This document shows, piece by piece, positions 34,142 through 41,788 of a stretch of DNA of 64,000 nt (position 1 is the first letter of the stretch; each line of letters begins with the position of its first letter). Below the pieces are notes generated by a model. That model searched no databases. It was not told the DNA's origin and saw only the letters and a program-made list of their open reading frames with translations. Both the position numbers and the translations under genes were made by a program. Source of the DNA: Nocardioides daedukensis. GTDB taxonomy: Bacteria; Actinomycetota; Actinomycetes; Propionibacteriales; Nocardioidaceae. The stretch covers positions 3,162,001 to 3,226,000 of the forward strand of contig NZ_JACCAA010000001.1 of the NCBI RefSeq assembly GCF_013408415.1. The letters run 5' to 3'.

Positions 34142-35094
34142 TCGTGACCTACATCGATTCGGTCGCGGGCCACCGCGACGAGGGCGGTCTGCGATGGGGT
34201 GTCGAGTCGATCTGCGCCCAGCTCACTGAGCTGGGCGCCAAGATCGCCCCCGCGACCTACTACGAGCACCGCGGCCGTAAGCCGACTGCCCGAGAGGTCA
34301 GCGATGCGGACCTGAAGCCGAAGGTCGCCACCATTCACGCTGCAAACTACGGCGTCTACGGCGCGAGGAAGGTGTGGCTGACGCTGAACCGGGAACGCCC
34401 GTCCGATGCGCTGCCGATCGCGCGCTGCACAGTGGAGCGGCTGATGCGCGAGATGGGTCTGCAAGGTGCAGTGCGGGGCAAGGTCAAGCGGACCACGATC
34501 AGCGACCCGAAGACCCCGAAACCGCTGGACCTGGTGGACCGGAACTTCCGGCCCCTGGCACCCGGCCGGCTCTGGGTTGCGGACTTCACCTACTGCTCGA
34601 CATGGTCGGGCTGGTGTTACACCGCGTTCGTCATCGACGCCTACGCCCGGCGAATCCTGGGCTGGTCGGTGTCGACCACGATGACCAGCCAGTTCGTCGT
34701 CGACGCGGTCGACCAAGCGATCTGGACCCGCGGCCGTGAAGGTCGCGATCTGACGGGTCTGATCGCCCACCACGACCACGGGGTCCAGTACCTGTCCGTG
34801 GCCTACTCCGAGAAGCTCGACACCGCTGGGATCAAGCCCTCGACAGGTGCCGTGGGGTCGTCCTATGACAACGCCCTGGCCGAATCGACCATCGGGCTCT
34901 ACAAGACCGAACTGGCCAAGAAGCAGCGGCCGTGGAAGGGGCTCGACGACCTCGAGATCGCCACCGCTGAATGGGTCGACTGGTACAACCGCCGCCGACC
35001 CCACGAGTACTGCGACGACCTCACACCCGTCGAGGCAGAAGCCGCTCACTACGCTCACCACCGGACCCCAGCAAACGCTGGAGTCTCAAACTAG
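34138..35094 (+). CDS. IS3-family transposase OrfB (DDE integrase core)
   Basis: 318 residues. HTH_21-like N-terminal region (YGVYGARKVWLTLNRE), then the retroviral integrase core with D149 (WVADFTY), D213 (HHDHGVQY) and E249 (NALAEST); the D-35-E spacing is exact. The C-terminal WVDWYNRRRPHEYCDDLTPVEAE is family-typical. It is probably made mainly as an OrfAB fusion by frameshifting; a TTG start at 34138 would give free OrfB. The reading frame is full length and undamaged. Confidence 0.94.
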   Translation: MIVTYIDSVAGHRDEGGLRWGVESICAQLTELGAKIAPATYYEHRGRKPTAREVSDADLKPKVATIHAANYGVYGARKVWLTLNRERPSDALPIARCTVERLMREMGLQGAVRGKVKRTTISDPKTPKPLDLVDRNFRPLAPGRLWVADFTYCSTWSGWCYTAFVIDAYARRILGWSVSTTMTSQFVVDAVDQAIWTRGREGRDLTGLIAHHDHGVQYLSVAYSEKLDTAGIKPSTGAVGSSYDNALAESTIGLYKTELAKKQRPWKGLDDLEIATAEWVDWYNRRRPHEYCDDLTPVEAEAAHYAHHRTPANAGVSN

Positions 35095-35123
35095 AAAGTC
35101 TCCGGACACGCCGGGGGGATTCA

Positions 35124-35406
35124 ATCGCAGTGTCCCTAATTAGCCGGACAGGCAGTTGTTGCCCCACTCCAAGTTGCGATCCGTTCCGCTTCGTCCTCAT
35201 GTGCCGCCGTCACGGGCCGTGGCTCCGCGTGCTGGTGGTGTGGGACCCTGCGCGCTGCGTCACACGCGTTCTTTGGTCGGCGCGAATCCGAATCGGACAG
35301 TAGGGTCCGGGGCCATCGATCAATCCACGACCAGGTGGTAGGTGGTGTCGGTTGCGAGCCGGCGCGGTGCAGTTGCGCGCGTGCTGATTGGCAGCACGAC
35401 ATGATC
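35124..35406. other. Gene-free stretch right of the IS
   Basis: 283 bp between the IS end and the right ybaK repeat. I looked here for the missing 5' half of the protease on the minus strand and did not find it: no signal peptide-like frame runs into the IS. The only recognisable item is GGCAGTTGTTG at about 35150, which is 11 bases of the 19-bp repeat seen at 2524-2634. A long open frame on the minus strand ends at 35136 but has no protein-like composition. Confidence 0.5.
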
Positions 35407-35445
35407 CGCTCAGCCGGCCAGGCCCTCGATCACCTCTGCACCCGG
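35407..35445. repeat. Right direct repeat: genuine ybaK 3' end (att-like)
   Basis: Partner of 31311-31349 (35/39 identical, same orientation). It includes the stop codon and last eleven codons of intact ybaK. Recombination or site-specific insertion at the 3' end of a gene that restores the reading frame leaves this arrangement. Confidence 0.75.
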
Positions 35446-35937
35446 GAGCTCTGCCAGCAGCCGGCCGGGCAGGAACAGCTTGGAACGGCGTACGCCGCTG
35501 CCGATGATCGCTTCGTCCACCTCGACGGCCCGCGGGTCGACCAGGATCCGCCACTCGGCAGGGAGTCCGATCGGGGTGATCCCGCCGTACTCCATGGAGG
35601 TCTCCTCGACCGCGCGGTCCATCGGGTGGAAGGAGCACTTGCGCACGTCGAGCAGCTTCTTCACCACCGTGTTCACGTCGGCCCGGGTGTCGGCGCGGAC
35701 CAGGCACGCGGCGATGCGCTCCACGCCGGACCGCTTGCCGCTGATGACCACGCAGTTCACCGACTGCTCCATCGCGGTGCCATAGGCCTCCGACATCACC
35801 GCGGTATCGGCCAGCTCGGGGTCGATCTCCATGACGCGTACGTCGCCGGCGTGCGGCCACGCCTTGAGCGCGGCGGCGACCGGGTCAGCGAGTAGGTCGA
35901 GGCGGTCAAGGACCGGGATCAAGTCGAGATCGGGCAT
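35410..35937 (-). CDS. YbaK/EbsC-family aminoacyl-tRNA editing protein
   Basis: 175 residues from the ATG at 35935-35937 (MPDLDLIPVLDRLDLLADPVAAAL). The YbaK domain core VMEIDPELADTAVMSEAYGTAMEQSVNCVVISGKRSGVERIAACLVRADTRADVNTVVKKLLDVRKCSF is followed by METSMEYGG/PIGLPAEWRILVD, the loop that holds the editing pocket. These are trans-editing deacylases that clear misacylated tRNA such as Cys-tRNA(Pro). Actinobacterial members of this branch have not been tightly assigned, so the tRNA is not named. Its 3' end is duplicated at 31311, marking the island border. Confidence 0.88.
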   Translation of the reverse strand: MPDLDLIPVLDRLDLLADPVAAALKAWPHAGDVRVMEIDPELADTAVMSEAYGTAMEQSVNCVVISGKRSGVERIAACLVRADTRADVNTVVKKLLDVRKCSFHPMDRAVEETSMEYGGITPIGLPAEWRILVDPRAVEVDEAIIGSGVRRSKLFLPGRLLAELPGAEVIEGLAG

Positions 35938-35971
35938 ACGCCCATCGTGCCAGCCGGGCAGGTGTGCGTAT

Positions 35972-36042
35972 CTACGGCAGTTCGCCACTCCCGGATGCCG
36001 ATCACCGCTCAGCTGGCCGCTCGAGTCGGCGAACTGCCGTAG
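35972..36042. repeat. 15-bp inverted repeat in the ybaK/GDPD divergent region
   Basis: CTACGGCAGTTCGCC (35972-35986) and GGCGAACTGCCGTAG (36028-36042), 41 bases apart. It lies between divergent start sites, so it is not a simple terminator. It shares the CGGCAGTT core with the repeats at 2524-2634. Confidence 0.7.
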
Positions 36043-36082
36043 TTGGTGACCCGCAGGGCGGCAGGGGGAACAGACAATCGCC

Positions 36083-36107
36083 GTTCACCATTCACCTGAG
36101 CGTCACC
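36083..36107 (+). promoter_or_regulatory. Candidate PhoP (PHO box) repeats before the first GDPD gene
   Basis: TTCACC (36091) and GTCACC (36102) recur 11 bases apart after GTTCACC at 36083, resembling the 11-base direct units G(G/T)TCAYYYR(G/C)G that PhoP binds in Streptomyces. They lie 33-57 bp upstream of the GTG at 36140. Confidence 0.35.
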
Positions 36108-36139
36108 GCAGCGTCGGACGCACCTGCCTGACTGGCCTC

Positions 36140-37225
36140 GTGACCGAACTTGCCGTGTCGCCTCGCACCCGCACCCGGGTCCACCCCAGCCTGGTGGTGA
36201 CTCCCCAGGTCGTGGCCCACCGCGGTGCGAGTGGCTATCGCCCCGAGCACACCCTGGAGGCCTATCGGCTCGCGATCAGGATGGGCGCGGACGCGATCGA
36301 GCTCGACCTGGTGCCGACCAGCGACGGCCTGCTCGTCGCCCGGCACGAGTCGGAGATCTCGGCGACCACCGACATCGAGGCACACCGCGAGTTCGCGATG
36401 CGGCGCACGAGCAGGATGGTCGACGGCATCGAGCGCAACGGCTGGTTCGTCGAGGACTTCACCCTGGCGGAGATCAAGAGTCTCACCGCCCGCGAGCGAT
36501 TGGCGACGATCCGGCCGGACAGTGCGGCGTACGACGGAGCGTGCGGCATCCCGTCGCTCAACGAGGTGCTGGCGATGGTCCGCGCCGAGTCGGTGCGTGG
36601 CAACCGCTCGATCGGGGTGCTGCTCGAGCTCAAGCACGCGGCCTACTTCGACTCGATCGGCCTGCCGCTCGACCGGCTCCTGCTTGCCGACCTGCGTCGG
36701 CACGAGGTCGACCACCCGCGCTCCCGGGTCTCGGTGATGAGCTTCGAGCCGACCATCCTGCGTCGCCTGGCCTCCCAGACCCGGGTCGAGCTGATCCAGC
36801 TGCTCGAGGCCGCCGACCAGCAGCCCTCCGACTTCGTGGCGGCACGGGACCAGCGCACCTATGGCGACCTCTGCACCCCCGAGGGCCTGGCCTGGATCGA
36901 TGAGTATGCCGATGGCATCGGCGCGCACAAGTCCCTGGTGCTTCCCCGGGACCCCAGCGGCTCGATCGGCGCTGCGTCGAACCTCGTCCGCGACGCCCAC
37001 CGGCTCTGGCTCACCGTCCACGTCTGGACGCTGCGCGCCGAGAACCGTTTCCTGCCACGCAACCTGCGCACCTCCGCGGGGGCCGGCGCGCCGGGTGACC
37101 TGGCGGCCGAAGCGAGAGCGTTCCTCGATGCCGGGGTCGACGGCCTGATCACCGACCACCCCGATCTGGTCCTCGAGGTGCGCGACGAGCGCCACGCGTC
37201 ATCCGACGTTCACCGGTTGGCGTAG
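36140..37225 (+). CDS. Glycerophosphodiester phosphodiesterase, cytoplasmic copy
   Basis: 361 residues from GTG 36140. GDPD TIM barrel: VVAHRGASGYRPEHTLEAYRLAIRMGADAIELDLVPTSDGLLVARHE, with the catalytic His pair (HRG...ARHE) and the E-x-D metal ligands. GVLLELKHAAYF and the C-terminal VDGLITDHPDLVLEV complete the domain. It hydrolyses glycerophosphodiesters to an alcohol and glycerol-3-phosphate. No signal peptide. About 33 bp upstream of a secreted paralogue with the same internal insert (GWFVEDFTLAEIKSLTARERL), so this is a tandem duplication with divergence in location. Confidence 0.92.
   Translation: MTELAVSPRTRTRVHPSLVVTPQVVAHRGASGYRPEHTLEAYRLAIRMGADAIELDLVPTSDGLLVARHESEISATTDIEAHREFAMRRTSRMVDGIERNGWFVEDFTLAEIKSLTARERLATIRPDSAAYDGACGIPSLNEVLAMVRAESVRGNRSIGVLLELKHAAYFDSIGLPLDRLLLADLRRHEVDHPRSRVSVMSFEPTILRRLASQTRVELIQLLEAADQQPSDFVAARDQRTYGDLCTPEGLAWIDEYADGIGAHKSLVLPRDPSGSIGAASNLVRDAHRLWLTVHVWTLRAENRFLPRNLRTSAGAGAPGDLAAEARAFLDAGVDGLITDHPDLVLEVRDERHASSDVHRLA
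37197..37218 (+). promoter_or_regulatory. Candidate PHO box before the secreted GDPD gene
   Basis: Two adjoining 11-base units, CGTCATCCGAC and GTTCACCGGTT, in the last codons of the first GDPD gene, 40-60 bp before the next start. They have the PhoP-unit pattern. Weak on its own, but it repeats the arrangement at 36083. Confidence 0.3.
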
Positions 37226-37257
37226 CCCCGGCAACCTGGAGCCACAACGCTGAACGC

Positions 37258-38457
37258 ATGACATCTCTCGGGAAGACTCTCGCCACCGCACGACCCACTC
37301 TCGTCCTGGCTGCATCGGCCCTCGCGGCCTCGCTCCTGCTGGTCCCCGCAGGCACCGCCACCGCCGATCCCGGTGCCGTGTCCTCCAGCTCCGCCAAGGC
37401 CGGCAAGACAGCTGGCAAGGCGCATGGCAAGGACGCTGGCACGCCGCAGATCATCGCCCACCGTGGCGCCTCCGGCTATCGCCCCGAGCACACCCTCGCC
37501 GCCTATCAACTGGCGATCCGACACGGCGCCGACTACGTCGAGCCCGACCTCGTCTCCACCAAGGACGGGGTGCTCGTCGCCCGTCACGAGAACGAGATCA
37601 GCGGCACCACCGACGTGGCCGACCACCCCGAGTTCGCTGACCGCAAGGCCACCAAGACGATCGACGGCCGAGCGACCACCGGCTGGTTCACCGAGGACTT
37701 CACCCTCGACGAGCTCAAGACGCTGCGCGCCAAGGAGCGCCTGCCCCAGGTGCGTGTGGACAACACCCGCTACGACGGCCGCTACGAGATCCCGACCTTC
37801 GAGGAGGTCCTCGAGCTGGTGAAGCGGGAGTCGAAGCGGACCGGCCGCACGATCGGTGTCTACCCGGAGACCAAGCACCCGACCTACTTCGACTCCATCG
37901 ACCTCTCGCTCGAGGAGCCACTGGTCCAGGAGCTGCGTGAGCACCGACTGGACAAGAAGAAGTCGAAGGTGATCATCCAGTCCTTCGAGACCGAGAACCT
38001 GCGCGACCTCGACTCGATGACCCGGGTGCCGCTGGCCCAGCTGATGGACGCCTCGGGGGCGCCGTACGACCTGGTCGCTGCGGGTGATGACCGGACGTAT
38101 GCCGACCTGGCCACCGCCGAGGGTCTCCGCGAGATCGCCGACTATGCCGACGGCGTCGGCGCGCACAAGAACCTCGTGCTGCCCCGCGACGCGGCCGGAG
38201 CCACCGGTGAGCCGTCGGCCTTCGTCGAGGACGCCCACGTAGCCGACCTCATCGTGCACGTGTGGACGATCCGCGACGAGAACCAGTTCATGGCCACCAA
38301 CTTCCGCATCGGTGAGGACCCGAACGCCAAGGGTGACTCGATCAGCGAGTCCAAGGCATTCCTCGAGGCCGGCGTCGACGGCCTCTTCTCCGACCACCTC
38401 GACACCGCGCTCATCGCCCGCGAGGAGTGGCTGACCGAGCAGGGTGCGCGTCGATGA
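37258..38457 (+). CDS. Secreted glycerophosphodiester phosphodiesterase (GlpQ-like)
   Basis: 399 residues. Signal peptide MTSLGKTLATARPTLVLAASALAASLLLVPAGTATA, cleavage near ATA/DP at residue 36-37. After a lysine/glycine-rich spacer comes the catalytic barrel: IIAHRGASGYRPEHTLAAYQLAIRHGADYVEPDLVSTKDGVLVARHE, GVYPETKHPTYF, VDGLFSDHLDTAL. Note EPD where the first copy has ELD. This is the GlpQ type that releases glycerol-3-phosphate from extracellular phosphodiesters or wall teichoic acid. The following nuclease gene is 41 bp downstream and may be cotranscribed. Confidence 0.93.
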   Translation: MTSLGKTLATARPTLVLAASALAASLLLVPAGTATADPGAVSSSSAKAGKTAGKAHGKDAGTPQIIAHRGASGYRPEHTLAAYQLAIRHGADYVEPDLVSTKDGVLVARHENEISGTTDVADHPEFADRKATKTIDGRATTGWFTEDFTLDELKTLRAKERLPQVRVDNTRYDGRYEIPTFEEVLELVKRESKRTGRTIGVYPETKHPTYFDSIDLSLEEPLVQELREHRLDKKKSKVIIQSFETENLRDLDSMTRVPLAQLMDASGAPYDLVAAGDDRTYADLATAEGLREIADYADGVGAHKNLVLPRDAAGATGEPSAFVEDAHVADLIVHVWTIRDENQFMATNFRIGEDPNAKGDSISESKAFLEAGVDGLFSDHLDTALIAREEWLTEQGARR

Positions 38458-38498
38458 GGACCCTTGCCGCCCCGGCGCGATCGGGGCAGGGTGCTGCA

Positions 38499-39677
38499 AT
38501 GACAACTACTCTCGGGCAGCATCAAAGAACCATGCTGGGCAGGACTGCGGTCCTGGTCATCCTCACCTTCCTGGCCACCCTGGTCCCCGGACTTGCAGGA
38601 CAGGCCAACGCGGACACGCCGATCACGGTGTCGCAGGCGATCGGCAACCAGAGCGGCTCGGCCACCGTGCGCGGCTACGTCGTCGGTCAGCCGACGGCAA
38701 CCGACACGGTGATCACCTCCGCCTATCCCAACGACTATGCGATTGCGATCGCGGACAACGCCTCACAGACCAGCACCTCGCAGATGCTCTACGTGCAGGT
38801 GCCCAGTGAGTTCCGCTCCCAGTGGGGATTGCGCTCGAACCCGTCGCTCAAGGGCAAGCAGATCGACGTGACGGGCGCGCTCACGGCGTACTTCTCCCAT
38901 CCTGGGTTGAAGTCTGCGAGTGCGTTCGCGTTCTCCGGGACCACGCCTGACCCAGAGCCAGACCCGGAACCGGAGCCAGGCGATGGTGAGCACGACGACT
39001 ACTACGCCTCGGCGTTGGGCAAGACCGGCGAGGACCTGCGCGACGAGCTGCACACGATCATCTCGTCGCAGACGAAGCTCAGCTACAGCGCTGTGTGGGA
39101 GGCGTTGAAGCTCACCGACCAGGACCCGAACAACACCAGCAACGTCCTCCTGCTCTATTCGGGACGCTCGCAGTCGAAGTCCACCAACGGCGGGGACCCG
39201 AACGACTGGAACCGCGAGCACGTCTGGGCCAAGTCGCACGGAGACTTCGGCACCGCGACCGGTCCCGGCACCGACATCCACCACCTGCGGCCCACGGACG
39301 TGTCGGTGAACTCGACCCGTGGGAACAAGGACTTCGACAACGGCGGCGGCACGGTGAGCGAGTGCTCGGGATGCTCCACCGACTCGGACTCCTTCGAGCC
39401 GCCGGACGCGGTCAAGGGTGATGTCGCGCGGATGATCCTCTACATGGCGATCCGCTATGAGGGCGGCGACGGCTGGGCTGACCTCGAGCCGAACGACCTG
39501 GTCAACAACGGCTCGAACCCCTACATGGGCAGGATCTCGGTGCTCCTGGAGTGGAACGCCCAGGACCCGCCGAGCACGTTCGAGAAGCGTCGCAACGACG
39601 TGATCTTCGAGCAGTTCCAGCACAACCGGAACCCGTTCATCGACCACCCCGAGTGGGCAGGAGCGATCTGGAACTGA
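38499..39677 (+). CDS. Secreted endonuclease I-family nuclease with N-terminal OB-like domain
   Basis: 392 residues. Signal peptide at about 13-37 (MLGRTAVLVILTFLATLVPGLAGQANA). Residues 40-145 are an OB-like DUF6359 domain (ITVSQAIGNQSGSATVRGYVVGQPTA), found in secreted bacterial nucleases. A PDPEPDPEPEPGDGE linker follows. The catalytic domain (about 160-390) is the EndA/BsnI type with DWNREHVWAKSHGDFG and TDIHHLRPTDVSVNSTRGNKDFD, the His/Asn metal finger, and a CSGC pair. It degrades extracellular DNA or RNA. With the GDPDs it forms a phosphate-salvage group. ATG 38499 is used; another ATG at 38532 lies before the signal core. Confidence 0.92.
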   Translation: MTTTLGQHQRTMLGRTAVLVILTFLATLVPGLAGQANADTPITVSQAIGNQSGSATVRGYVVGQPTATDTVITSAYPNDYAIAIADNASQTSTSQMLYVQVPSEFRSQWGLRSNPSLKGKQIDVTGALTAYFSHPGLKSASAFAFSGTTPDPEPDPEPEPGDGEHDDYYASALGKTGEDLRDELHTIISSQTKLSYSAVWEALKLTDQDPNNTSNVLLLYSGRSQSKSTNGGDPNDWNREHVWAKSHGDFGTATGPGTDIHHLRPTDVSVNSTRGNKDFDNGGGTVSECSGCSTDSDSFEPPDAVKGDVARMILYMAIRYEGGDGWADLEPNDLVNNGSNPYMGRISVLLEWNAQDPPSTFEKRRNDVIFEQFQHNRNPFIDHPEWAGAIWN

Positions 39678-39685
39678 AGCACGCA

Positions 39686-39730
39686 GACGTCCTGCGAACC
39701 GGAGCCGTGAGCTCCGATTCGCAGGACGTC
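39686..39730. terminator. Long hairpin terminator between nuclease and PspC genes
   Basis: GACGTCCTGCGAA (39686-39698) and CGGAGC (39700-39705) pair with GCTCCG (39711-39716) and TTCGCAGGACGTC (39718-39730): 19 paired bases with a single C-A mismatch and a five-base loop. It starts nine bases after the nuclease stop and serves convergent genes. Confidence 0.85.
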
Positions 39731-39756
39731 GTGGGCTTGGCCTCAGATGTTGTGTC

Positions 39757-39966
39757 TCAGGCGTTGGGCAGCAGGACCCAGGCGGCGATGTAGGCGACGG
39801 CGACGGTGCCGAAGCTGAACAGTGCGCCGATCACGGTGAGGACGCGGACCAGGTTGGTGTCGAGGTGGAAGTAGTTCGCCACCCCGGCGCAGACCCCGCC
39901 GATCATCTGGGTGTCGCGGCTGCGGATCATTCGCCGCTGGGCGTGGTGTGGGCGGGTCGAGCTCAT
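39757..39966 (-). CDS. Small PspC-domain membrane protein
   Basis: 69 residues from the ATG at 39964-39966. A single PspC domain: RMIRSRDTQMIGGVCAGVANYFHLDTNLVRVLTVIGALFSFGTVAVAYIAAWVLLPNA, with the GVxAGxAxYxxxDxxxVR pattern and one or two membrane helices. PspC domains sense or stabilise the stressed envelope in phage-shock systems. Start overlaps the next gene upstream (ATGA). Third and last gene of the leftward set. Confidence 0.9.
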   Translation of the reverse strand: MSSTRPHHAQRRMIRSRDTQMIGGVCAGVANYFHLDTNLVRVLTVIGALFSFGTVAVAYIAAWVLLPNA

Positions 39967-40343
39967 CGGTTCTCCTCGTGGTTCGGGTCGTCGGTCTCGA
40001 TCGTCCGGGTGGGCTCGGTGCCCCAATCGGTGCTTGATTCGGTGCTTGATTCGGTGTTCCAGTCCGAGTTGTCGGCGGCAGCCGGGGGCATGAAGCCCGG
40101 CGCTTCGCCGACGTCGTACGCCGGCTTGTGGCGCAGGCTGCTCCACGCCGAGACCCCGAGGCCCACGGCACCGGCGACCACCCAGGGGACGGGCATCAGC
40201 CAGCGGATGTCGTGGTTCTCGACCAGGTCGCTGCTGATCACGGCCCAGATGGCGACCAGTCCGGCGAACGCCAGGCCCATCACCAGGTGGCCGGTGTTGA
40301 CCGGGTGACGGCCGGAGTGGTCGTCGTGGATGGGAGTGCTCAT
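39963..40343 (-). CDS. Two-pass membrane protein of unknown function
   Basis: 126 residues. Two hydrophobic helices (GHLVMGLAFAGLVAIWAVIS and LMPVPWVVAGAVGLGVSAW) and a charged, disordered C-terminal tail with a tandem STESSTES repeat encoded by two 12-base units (40028-40051). No family recognised. ATGA overlaps on both sides place it in an operon between two PspC proteins, so it is probably an accessory of that system. Confidence 0.8.
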   Translation of the reverse strand: MSTPIHDDHSGRHPVNTGHLVMGLAFAGLVAIWAVISSDLVENHDIRWLMPVPWVVAGAVGLGVSAWSSLRHKPAYDVGEAPGFMPPAAADNSDWNTESSTESSTDWGTEPTRTIETDDPNHEENR

Positions 40344-41632
40344 CGGGTGCTCACCTCGATCTCGCCGAAGCCGAGCTCGGCGTCAATGGTCAATGTGGGG
40401 GCTCCGGTGGGGCCGCGGTGGACCCTGTCGAAGGTGATGTCCCAGCCCTCGCGGTGCATGCCGAACAGCCTGATGCCGCCGCCCGCGTCGACTCGGGACT
40501 CGACCGCGACGGTGAGCTCGTCCGGGACGATCACCTCGACCCGACCGAGGTCGACGTCGATGTCGATGGTGCGGCCATCGAGCTCGGCCAGGTCCGTGAC
40601 CTGGGTGAGGTCGAGCTCGAGCTCGCCGGCGTCGAAGGCATAGCTGTCCTGGACCGCGGAGGCGGTCTCGGGACGCTCGATCATCCGGGTGCCGTCCCAG
40701 CGGTCGACCACGGTGCCGAGCGTCAGCGCGACAGCAGCGACCAACCCGAGGAAGATCAGCCCGCCGGCCCGTCCGTAGAACGCACCCACGATCAGCATCA
40801 GCGCGATCACGCCGAGGGCCAGGGCGGGGTATGCCGACCCGAGGACGTCCGCGCCGGCCATGTCGACGATGCCCAGGCTGCCCAGCGCCAGGGCGGTCAG
40901 CGCGAGGGTGAACCAGAACAGGATCGGTCCGCGCTTGCGCGGGTTGCGCGGGGGCCGGGGACCCCAGCTGGGCGGCCCGGCGAAGGCGTGGGGCGTGCGC
41001 AAGGGGGGTGTGGTGGCACCGGCGGGGGCGGGCGGTGCGGTGTGTGCGGCAGGTTCACGACCCCACATGTGGCTTCCCGGCCAGTGCGACGCGGTTGAGT
41101 CGTGCGCTCGGTGGTCTCGGCGCGACAGGATCAGCCAGGCGACCACGCCGACGATCAGCAGCGGCCAGGGGAACCAGCCGGGTCCCCAGGCGTCACCGAC
41201 CAGGGCGAGAGCGGCGAGGATCCCGACCCCGAACAACGCCACGGTCCGCGACCGGGTGTCGAGGCGGAAGGTGACCTGCTCGTCGTCGTCGGGAACGATC
41301 AGCCAGCAGGCGATGTAGAGGATCACGCCGGCTCCACCGAAGAAGGTGAGGACGACGAATGCGACGCGGAGGATGACCGGGTCGACGTCGAGATGGCGGC
41401 CGAGACCTCCGGCAACTCCGGCGACGTGCTTGTCGGTGGTGCTGCGCCGCAGCCGGGCCAGGTCACGCATCTGCTCGCCGTCCACGCGGGGACCTGCGTC
41501 GGGGGAAGGAGGCGCCTGTGTGCCAGTCGAGGCGCCAGTCGAGGCGCCGGTCGAGGCGCCGGTCGAGCTGCTCGATCCCCGGGGGTCCGGCTGCTCCGGA
41601 CCAGCGTGGCCGGAAGGGAAGTTCTCTGTCAT
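40340..41632 (-). CDS. PspC-domain multi-pass membrane protein with C-terminal adhesin-like beta domain
   Basis: 430 residues. The N-terminal disordered stretch includes three GAST repeats encoded by 12-base tandem units (about 41524-41570). The PspC domain follows at about 55-112 (RLRRSTTDKHVAGVAGGLGRHLDVDPVILRVAFVVLTFFGGAGVILYIACWLIVP). Next come four further membrane helices, and a C-terminal domain of about 120 residues (LDLTQVTDLAELDGRTIDIDVDLGRVEVIVPDELTVAVESRVDAGGGIRLFG) like the LiaF/DUF2154-type beta-helix of envelope-stress proteins. Heads the leftward operon, divergent from the PspC-histidine kinase with 156 bp between. Probably modulates that kinase. Confidence 0.9.
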   Translation of the reverse strand: MTENFPSGHAGPEQPDPRGSSSSTGASTGASTGASTGTQAPPSPDAGPRVDGEQMRDLARLRRSTTDKHVAGVAGGLGRHLDVDPVILRVAFVVLTFFGGAGVILYIACWLIVPDDDEQVTFRLDTRSRTVALFGVGILAALALVGDAWGPGWFPWPLLIVGVVAWLILSRRDHRAHDSTASHWPGSHMWGREPAAHTAPPAPAGATTPPLRTPHAFAGPPSWGPRPPRNPRKRGPILFWFTLALTALALGSLGIVDMAGADVLGSAYPALALGVIALMLIVGAFYGRAGGLIFLGLVAAVALTLGTVVDRWDGTRMIERPETASAVQDSYAFDAGELELDLTQVTDLAELDGRTIDIDVDLGRVEVIVPDELTVAVESRVDAGGGIRLFGMHREGWDITFDRVHRGPTGAPTLTIDAELGFGEIEVSTR

Positions 41633-41788
41633 GGCTCAACCTTCGTCCCTCGCGTGAGCAGAAACCATCGGGAAAGACCCTGATTCGTCACCCTGGGTGC
41701 GGCTCAGGGGTCAGGGTCGGCTCAGGGGTCGGGTCAGGGACGATCCTCATGGTTGAGTCGCGCTGGCTGTGTGACGATTGGTGTCACG

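Larger units (their letters stand above)
33764..35123 (+). mobile_element. IS3-family insertion sequence, 1360 bp
   Basis: Terminal inverted repeats match at 26 of 27 bases: TGAATCCCCCCGGCG, then A (left) or T (right), then GTCCGGAGACT, at 33764-33790 and reversed at 35097-35123. Two overlapping frames (orfA, orfB) lie between. Flanks at the left (CACT) and right (ATCG) do not match, so no target-site duplication is visible. This suggests an adjacent deletion or recombination after insertion. The element sits inside the protease gene and carries both transposase parts intact, so it may be active. Confidence 0.92.

Noticed and set aside
33760..35127. Target-site duplication at the IS3 element
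   Set aside because: The three or four bases on each side (CACT left, ATCG right) do not match for any placement of the ends.
35124..35406. The missing 5' half of the serine protease on the right side of the IS
   Set aside because: No minus-strand frame with a signal peptide runs into the IS. The only open frame there stops at 35136 and is not protein-like.
41521..41575. 12-base tandem repeats read as a regulatory or CRISPR-like array
   Set aside because: They are in frame and encode GAST repeats in the disordered start of the PspC protein; units adjoin without spacers. The same holds for the STES repeat at 40028-40051.
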